Origin: Varanus komodoensis
Taxonomy: Eukaryota > Chordata > Lepidosauria > Squamata > Varanidae
Assembly (NCBI RefSeq): GCF_004798865.1
Contig: NW_025336087.1
Location: 8,147,890-8,211,889, forward strand
Direction: 5' to 3'
Length of the DNA stretch: 64,000 bases
Below are positions 57,546-64,000 of this stretch, in pieces; position 1 is the first letter of the stretch; each line of letters starts with the position of its first letter. A program made the position numbers and the translations under genes. The notes under the pieces were generated by a model. The model did not search any database. It saw nothing but the letters and a program-made list of their open reading frames with translations, and was not told the origin of the DNA.

Positions 57546-60389
57546 TTTATGGATATGATGCAGGATGAACTATAGCTTACAGTTGTCTATGTTAAAGCAA
57601 TTTTTCATGTGAAATCATTAGTTGTATTGGCTATTTACCAACTTAACATTATTTGTACTTACATTAATTATAAAGCAAGCAAGCATTATTTATAATTATA
57701 TATTATCATGTAAATTTGTAGTCATACATTTAGATGATTTAGTGATTATCACTGATTTTTTGTAAAACTTCTCACATCTAGTTTTATAAGCATTTTTTGT
57801 ACAAGGTCCCTTGGGAACTTTTCTTCTTGTCATTTTAAGTTTTTTTTTCTGGTTTTTATTTACAAAAATGGTGAAAAAGATCATTGTTGACTTACAGGAA
57901 TTCTGAAAATTTTATTGCAGGTCTCACTTGTTTTCTTGATTAGGAATTCACATCACTGGCCACACATCCAGACAGGAGTGGGTGAGGAAAGAACCTATTA
58001 GCAGTTAAGTCACTTGCCAGTTAACATTAGCCTACTGTTTCCATATGTTAAAGTTCTAGTGCCCATTTATCAAAATTAGTGTTTTAATGCATCTACAGTA
58101 TGTATGTAAGGTATTTACATACCACTCCTTTATACAGCACAGATTAAAATAAAACAATAACAGTAAGTTGTACAATAAAACAACTGATCAAGCTATAGGT
58201 CTTGCAGCTGTCAACATCTGCACTGTCGTGGCACAGTTAGGCAAATGAAATGGATCACAGATGGTCTGAGATTACTTATGGGTATTATGAAAATGCTTTG
58301 AAATAAGTTATGTGCAGATCCTCTGCCACCAGAGTCAAGCAATACAATCAGATTTTTAACCGAACCAGATGCATGTTCACAGCGACTTTCCACAGAAATA
58401 CTGACAGCATGCCACAAGCACATTTTAGCCATTGCCTAATGTTCCCTTAAATGATTCCCTTAAATGATTTAACTCATCAGCAAAAGCATGAGTTGCCTAC
58501 AGGTAAAGGGAAGGACACTCTGGCCTTTGTCACTGGCAAGAGAACAATGTTCCATTGGGAGATTATAAAATCCTACTCCAACTGGCTTCTTGGCAGACGT
58601 ATAGTGATAAATTTTGAAGTGTGGGCAGTTATAGGACAGCCCCAGAGCCATGATCCCAAGCAGGACCCAAATATGCTGGCAGCTCTATCCATATCAACAA
58701 ACCAGGTCTGTTATAAAGCTATTGGGTTAACTGATCAAACAAGATAAGGTCATCTCAAAAGTTTGCATTGCAGCAAGCTGCTTGCAACTACAGGGAGAAA
58801 TTCACCCCACCCCACACCAGGTACTATGAGGACTGCAGCTAAACAAAGAGAGAACTAGGAATTCTGAGTGAGAGTGGCAGATGACATCTGCATCCCTGCT
58901 CATCAAAAACTGATAGCTATATATCTACAAGCCTTGGCTCCACTACATCACAACTGCATGGGAAGAATATTATGATTAGGGAAAGCTCAGTCAAGTCCCA
59001 GACATTTGACTTACATTATCCCTTCTTACCAGAAAGAACTCCACCTGTCATTTGCCCTATCACTAAAGAGATGAACAGAAAGACACCTAGGAAAAGATCA
59101 AGGGCCACTAGGTTATTGCTTTTCCCTCCATACCAGGAAGAATACTGGTAATAGATCAATTTGGTTGTAGCATAATTGCTATTAAAACTTCATTTCTCAT
59201 ACTGGCATTGTCAAACAGGTATTCCTAATCTTCCTGTTTCTCCACTTTGCTTCCCAAGTGTGCCTTTCCATTTTGTTTATAAATCCGGAGGCAAGATATG
59301 TATCTTATTTTCATTTTATGTTCAGCACCTGTCAACATAGTATTGTGTACTGAATACTAATTGCTGTGAACCACCCTGGAAGCCAATGACTGGAAAATGA
59401 GATAAAGATATAATAAATATACCAATTGTACATAATATCAATATGCATGAATTATTTTTTGTTCCAAGAGGAGCAGAAGTACGTCTCATTCCTTCCTACT
59501 TGATTCAATTTTTAAAATAAAAGTTCCTGTGCAATAAAACCATGCGTCAGAGAGCATATAGTTTTCAATTTGGTGTTTGTGTATATGTATTTAAAGAGGT
59601 AGCAGTAGGAAAGTAATGTATAATGTTGTTTAAAATGTTAAGGGAGCATGTATCCTTTTTTCACATTATGTCCATTTCACTAATACCCCAGAAGAGTCCA
59701 TGACACTCACACAAACACAGTTCATATAGCAACTGTGAAATATAAAAATGTATGTCAGGCTACCTGAGGGAAGTACATTTTCACAAATGGAACAAATGTG
59801 CTACCTTCAGGAAAGACTCACATTCTGTGTGCTACAAAACTTGGAAATAGATCCTATTAATATGTCCTGATGGTGCAATTTCATTACTTTATTCAGATGT
59901 AGAAATGACAGCCAAGATCTGTTCGAGTAATATCACAAAGTGGCAGATAAGTATGTATTACTTTTATTCCTCCCTCCTAACACACAGCGGTGTGCCAGGC
60001 CCCTTTTTATCCTCACACTCACGTCGAGTACTGGCGGTGGAGAACGAAGGAACTGGCCAGCCAGCAGGTTTCAAAGCAGAGCGAACCAAATCACTGCGCT
60101 CACTACACCCACCCTGCCTGTTCCCAGCTCTTGCACATTCGCTAGGGTGACAAACTAAGAAGACACCTGTAATTATGTATAAAGGAAACACAGCGAGCAT
60201 ACAAAAGCACAAATTGTAGGTCTCCATATATAAGGCTTGTGGGGAAAAGAACATTTTCCCAAACAAGAGAAATAAGATTCATAGGTCTGTATGGAGGTAG
60301 ATGTTTTGCCCTCGGGTTTCTTCTCTAAATAGGATGGGGCTCATGTTCTCCCGTCTCCAATACTCTAGCCTTCTTTGAAACGAAAAAGG
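57546..60389. other. Unique AT-rich sequence, no gene recognised
   Basis: No exon recognised. A tandem 'ttcccttaaatga' doublet occurs at about 58443-58470. 59340-59420 ('gctgtgaaccaccctggaag', then 'gatataataaata') resembles a LINE tail on the plus strand. The last 400 bp lead into the CpG island. Confidence 0.4.
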
Positions 60390-61050
60390 AACTACCCCCA
60401 CGAAATTATTTCCCGCCGTCCCTCCCCATCTACAGCCCCGCCGACCCAGCGTAGCGGTGAAGCAAGGGGTGGGTGGGCAGAGAAGACCATCCCCAATTCC
60501 AGCCCCCTGCTTTGCCCAGGACTGAGCGCTTTTCGCAGCCGTTTGTCTCCAGTCTCTTCCCGTTTACTGCGGCGGCGGAGGCGGCGGCGGAGGCAACGGC
60601 CGCGTCCCGCCAGGTTCGGCAAACGCGGCAGAGCCGGGCAGGCCTCGCGACCGTTTCTCCCCACCCCGCCTGCCCGCCCTCCGAGCGCCTCCGGCAGCAA
60701 CCGCGCGCCGGGGATAGGCGGCGGCAGGTGAACGGGCGCGGGAGGCTCCTTCTTGCTGAGGAGAAAGGAGGCGGCCTAGTCGTGGCAGTCTAAGAGGCAA
60801 GCTGGCGCCTGCTCCTTCCTCAGCCAGAGGTTTGGGCAGCTGCCCGGGCATGGGGAGCGTGGGAGAAAAGGGACGCCGCTCACGGGTGTTGCCTTTCCCT
60901 TAAGGAGACGAAGAGAGCTGTGGCGCCGCGGCGAAAGAGCAGGCAGGTTGGTAATCGGCCTCACCCTGTCGCCGGGAAGTTCCCCTGCGCACGCTGCGTC
61001 GAGAGCAACCTCAGCGCCCCATCAAACATACGCAAAAGCAAAGCCATGCT
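60390..61050. promoter_or_regulatory. CpG island, probable promoter and first exon of an unidentified host gene
   Basis: The only long stretch in the window where CpG is dense and GC content high, in an otherwise CpG-poor, AT-rich setting. It holds a GGC/GGA tract (60569-60592), GC-box-like words (ccccgcc at about 60437 and 60663, both in antisense) and no TATA box that I can see. In vertebrates such unmethylated islands mark promoters. No ORF here is recognisable. Candidate splice donors exist on both strands: CAG|GTGAAC on plus (60725-60733) and AGG|GTGAGG on minus (about 60956-60964). The gene may therefore run either way or be divergent. Left: 57.5-60.4 kb is AT-rich. Right: the BovB at 62.35 kb. 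Confidence 0.72.
60569..60592 (+). repeat. GGC/GGA trinucleotide tract in the CpG island
   Basis: 'gcggcggcggaggcggcggc' and following 'ggag'. Typical of 5' untranslated regions or Ala/Gly-rich N-termini. Confidence 0.88.
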
Positions 61051-62349
61051 GGCCGAGGTGACTGGTGGGGTGGGGGTGGGGGCAGAGACCCAACATCCTC
61101 AAATAGGCTCCCCCCCCCTTTTTTTGGCAGCCGAAACGCTTCGGAAGAATGCGCAAGCTTTTCAGTTTCCTTAGAATCTTCTCCAGGCTGAGTTGGCACA
61201 GAAAGCAGGAGAATCAGGAAAGACCAATCATCGTTTGGGATGGGCACAGTATCATTTTGAATGCATTTGAAGGCAAGGCAACATTTGTCCCCAGCATTAG
61301 GTTTCTGAAGCAAATGACATTAATGCTCTACTTCTAACCCTAATCCCAACCCAATCAAAAGTGCCTCATTCGAAAGAGTCAAGTTTTCAAGTAAGCATGT
61401 TTAGGAATGCAGAGTGATTATTTCTGGGGCTATATTTCACTTTTATATTTGTAAGTGAAAAGTGCCTTTCCTTCGGTAAGTAAGAGAAAGCAGGGGTTTG
61501 GGGCAGCTACTCATAGGACTGGAGATTTTCCCCAGGGTCTGCAAGGGCTATTTGACTGCCTAATGCACGTGAGCAAATTCCCCCCCCCACACACACACAC
61601 ACACTTAAAGCAGCAGATTGCCGCACCCCTCAGCATAGTGCTCAAAGCTAGTCAAGTTATTTTGGAATCTGAGGAAAATAAAATCCCAGAAGTGCTTCTC
61701 CTAACTAGCATTTTAAAAAAAAACTACTATTAATGAATAATTTGCTTCACCTCAACAAAGCCCAACATCAGCAGTCTTGAGGTACTCATATAATGGCAGG
61801 GCTAGTCCTGTAGGCTCACCCTCATCACCTCTAGTATTACCATTGCTACACCCCAACTATAGAAGATTCAGTAAGGTAGCAACCCAATATCCACTTAACT
61901 AGGTGAAAGTCACATTGACCTCCTTTTCACTAGACATACAGATAAACTGATACCAGACATAGGGAATAACAGATGAAATTGTTCAGTGGGAACTCAGACC
62001 CAAATTAGACAGTCCATACATTTAATGTTCTCTGGACCATCTGCAAAATATCTGTTTGAGGTAAGATGATAAAAGTCTTGTCTGGAAGCATCCCAAGGGT
62101 CTGGAGTTCATAGTAGAATGTTGCACAAATAGAATCTTGGTAGAAGTGTGATCTCATCAGGATGTGTTTTTACAATGTATTTTGCAATGTGGACGTGCTT
62201 ATTGATAATGTAGATGGGGCAAAGATGCAAAAGAACTGAAGGTCTCAAGGTTTGCATTCTCTAATTTGGAATTAATTCTAGTAATTCTTCAAGTAATGCT
62301 AGAGGACAGGAATCTCTTCATTCCAATTATTGAGTAACCATAGGCATAT
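61051..62349. other. Downstream flank of the CpG island, unique sequence
   Basis: Contains C and T runs at 61110-61127 and a C9 run followed by (CA)n at 61580-61604. No exon recognised. Confidence 0.4.
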
Positions 62350-62919
62350 CCAAAGAATGTTCAAACTACTGCACCATTGCACTCATGTCACATGCTAGCA
62401 AAGTGATGCTCAAAATCCTACAAGCTAGGCTCCAGCAGTATGTGGACCGAGAACTACCAGACGTACAGGCAGAATTTCGAAGAGGGAGAGGAACTAGAGA
62501 TCAAATTGCCAACATGTGCTGGATCATGGAGAAAGCTAGGGAGTTCCAGAAAAACATCTACATCTGCTTCATTGACTATGCTAAACCCTTTGATTGTGTG
62601 GATCACAACAAATTGTGGCAAGTTCTTGAAGAGATGGGAGTACCAGACCATCTTATTTATCTCTTGAGAAACCTATATACGGGTCAAGAAGCAACAGTGA
62701 AAACTGGACACGGAACCACTGATTGGTTCAAAATTGAGAAAGGAGTTTGGCAAGGCTGTATACTGTCGCCCTGCCTATTTAACTTATATGCAGAGCACTT
62801 CCTGAGAAGGGTGGGGCTAGATGAATCACCAGTTGGAATTAAGATTGCTGGGAGAAATATCAACCTCAGATATGCAGATGATACCACTCTCATGGCAGAA
62901 AGTGAAGAGGAACTAAAGA

Positions 62920-62924
62920 GTCCC
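62920..62924. repeat. Left 5-bp flanking repeat of the LTR
   Basis: gtccc, nearly identical to gtctc at 63536-63540. Taking out the element and one repeat leaves BovB sequence in register with the family. Confidence 0.7.
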
Positions 62925-63535
62925 TGTTGTGAGATGTCAGCTCACAGTTGTAAATGACCCACACTTATGCAGGCAATAAAACTACAGTCTTTTATTGCTA
63001 CTTTTCTACAAGATTTATGATGCTAGGAATAAGCTCTACTGCAATGACCTTTACAAGTTTGTTGCTATCTTCCTAGTGACGTCTCAGGGAACCCACATGG
63101 GATTAGCTTTCTCTGTCCCACCTTTCCCCCCTAAGGTGGGACAAAGCCTCTTTTTGTTCCAGTCGGCGTAAGCTATGTCTAAGAGTCGCGCGAGTCAAAT
63201 CTTTTCCACCTCTTGTGTCTCCTGTATCTTGTTCTGGAGACTCAGCGTCAGGAGGAAGGGGGGCATCCTGCCCACGCTCTTCAGGGGCAGAACGTGTAGT
63301 GTCTTTTCCCTCAGGGCCCTCATGGTCGGGCTGAGGTGTGGCTGTTTGCCCAAGGGGTAAAGGGTCAGGATGAGGGACGGCTACCTGTGCAGCTACTCCC
63401 AAGCCAGGTTGTGGAAGGGTTGCTTGGTCACAGGACCTCAAGTATAAGTCCTCCTGTTCTGATGCCGGATTCTCTCTTTGGGCATTTGACTCTTCCTCAT
63501 GAGGTGCTGTCTCTGTTGAGGCGTCAGGCACGACA
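62925..63535 (-). mobile_element. LTR-retroelement fossil, probably a solo LTR
   Basis: 611 bp on the minus strand with TG...CA ends: it starts 'tgtcgtgcctgacgcc' (from 63535) and ends 'gacatctcacaaca' (62925). Near the end is an AATAAA polyadenylation signal ('gcaataaaagactg', about 62976-62989). It is flanked by near-identical 5-bp repeats, as expected for integrase-mediated insertion. No gag or pol domain is recognisable, so it looks like a lone LTR or a short internally deleted element. A Pro/Glu-rich open frame covers much of it and ends near 63103. Family undetermined (Ty3/gypsy-like is a guess). It is younger than the BovB it splits. Confidence 0.72.
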
Positions 63536-63540
63536 GTCTC
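63536..63540. repeat. Right 5-bp flanking repeat of the LTR
   Basis: gtctc, the partner of 62920-62924. BovB sequence resumes directly after it with 'ttgatgcgggtaaaggagga'. Confidence 0.7.
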
Positions 63541-64000
63541 TTGATGCGGGTAAAGGAGGAGAGTGCAAAAGTTGGCATGAAACTCAACATTAAGAAAACT
63601 AAGATCATGGCATCCGGTCCTCTCACTTCCTGGCAAATAGGGAAGAAGAAATGGAGGTAGTGACAGATTTTATTTTCCTGAGCTCCAAGATCACCGCAGA
63701 TGGGGACTGCAACCAAGAAATTAAAAGACGCTTGCTCCTGGGGAGGAAAGCTATGGCAAATCTAGACAGCATACTAAAAAACAGAGACATCACCCTGCCA
63801 ACAAAAGTGCGTATAGTCAAGGCTATGGTTTTCCTAGTTGCAATGTATGGCTGTGAAGGCTGGACCATAAGGAAGGTTGAGCGCCGAAGGACTGAGGCCT
63901 TTGAATTGTGGTGCTGGAGGAGACTCCTGCGTGTCCCCTGGACCACAAGGTGATAAAACTGGTCAGTCCTAGAGGAGATCAACCCTGACTGCTCTTTTGA

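Larger units (their letters stand above)
62350..64000 (+). mobile_element. BovB (RTE) LINE, 5'-truncated, split by an LTR, runs off the right edge
   Basis: Plus strand, first part 62350-62919. The long frame (from 62385) encodes the RT core: HASKVMLKILQARLQQYV, the RGRGTRDQIANM block, ICFIDYAKPFDCVDHNKLW (motif A), GVWQGCILSPCLFNLY (motif B) and RYADDTTLMAESEEELKS, with YADD at 62871-62882. The catalytic residues are kept. The second part, 63541 onward, resumes with VKEESAKVGMKLN (first codons diverged) and continues FIFLSSKITADGDCN, LLLGRKAMANLDSILKNRDI, MYGCEGWTIRKVERRR, FELWCWRRLLRVPWTTR, then a stop at about 63951. The endonuclease domain upstream is absent. It is the best-preserved LINE in the window and longer than the one at 9290. 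Confidence 0.93.

Noticed and set aside
60375-60851. Arg- and Pro-rich open frames in the CpG island as proteins
   Set aside because: GGC/GCC repeats give open frames in several registers on both strands, and none resembles a known N-terminus.
62350-64000. Ruminant DNA or contamination, given the close BovB match
   Set aside because: BovB is native and abundant in squamates. CR1, L2 and RTE partners of reptile type fill the rest of the window.

Overview
The window looks like non-coding nuclear DNA of a squamate reptile (lizard or snake). The evidence is the repeat community rather than any gene. BovB (RTE) LINEs that still translate well sit beside several CR1 copies, older L2 pieces, an L1 3' end, a second RTE lineage, and six copies of a tRNA-headed CORE/MIR-like SINE with the head-and-tail layout I know from squamates. 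BovB shared with ruminants is a known case of horizontal transfer, but abundant CR1 and L2 argue against a mammal. Names of repeat families rest on remembered protein and nucleotide motifs, not on a database search.

Layout. 1-3.9 kb is a CR1 cluster: one plus-strand copy meets a long minus-strand copy tail to tail, the minus-strand copy carries a BovB 3' fragment with an 11-bp target-site duplication, and a second minus-strand CR1 end abuts it. 3.9-9.3 kb is mostly unique sequence, with a degenerate ~60-bp minisatellite at 6.0-6.4 kb. 9.3-10.0 kb is a 5'-truncated BovB. 10-46 kb is largely unique intergenic or intronic DNA dotted with SINEs, CR1 ends, hairpin MITE-like repeats, L2 tails and microsatellites. 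46-51.6 kb holds two decayed minus-strand L2 copies and shorter L2 ends. 53.6-57.5 kb holds an RTE 3' end of a second lineage, an L2 tail and an L1 3' end. About 60.4-61.05 kb is the only convincing host-gene signal: a CpG island with GC boxes and a GGC tract, probably a promoter and first exon, direction unresolved. 62.35-64.0 kb is a longer BovB reverse-transcriptase segment split by a 611-bp LTR with matching 5-bp flanking repeats; it runs off the right edge.

I recognise no host protein-coding exon, no rRNA or tRNA gene and no CRISPR array. The long open frames away from LINEs (up to 240 codons at 31.0-31.7 kb) match nothing I know and sit in GC-rich blocks where chance open frames are expected. 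The window is best read as a gene-poor region or large introns, with layered insertions that give relative ages: BovB after CR1, LTR after BovB, CR1 tail after L2.
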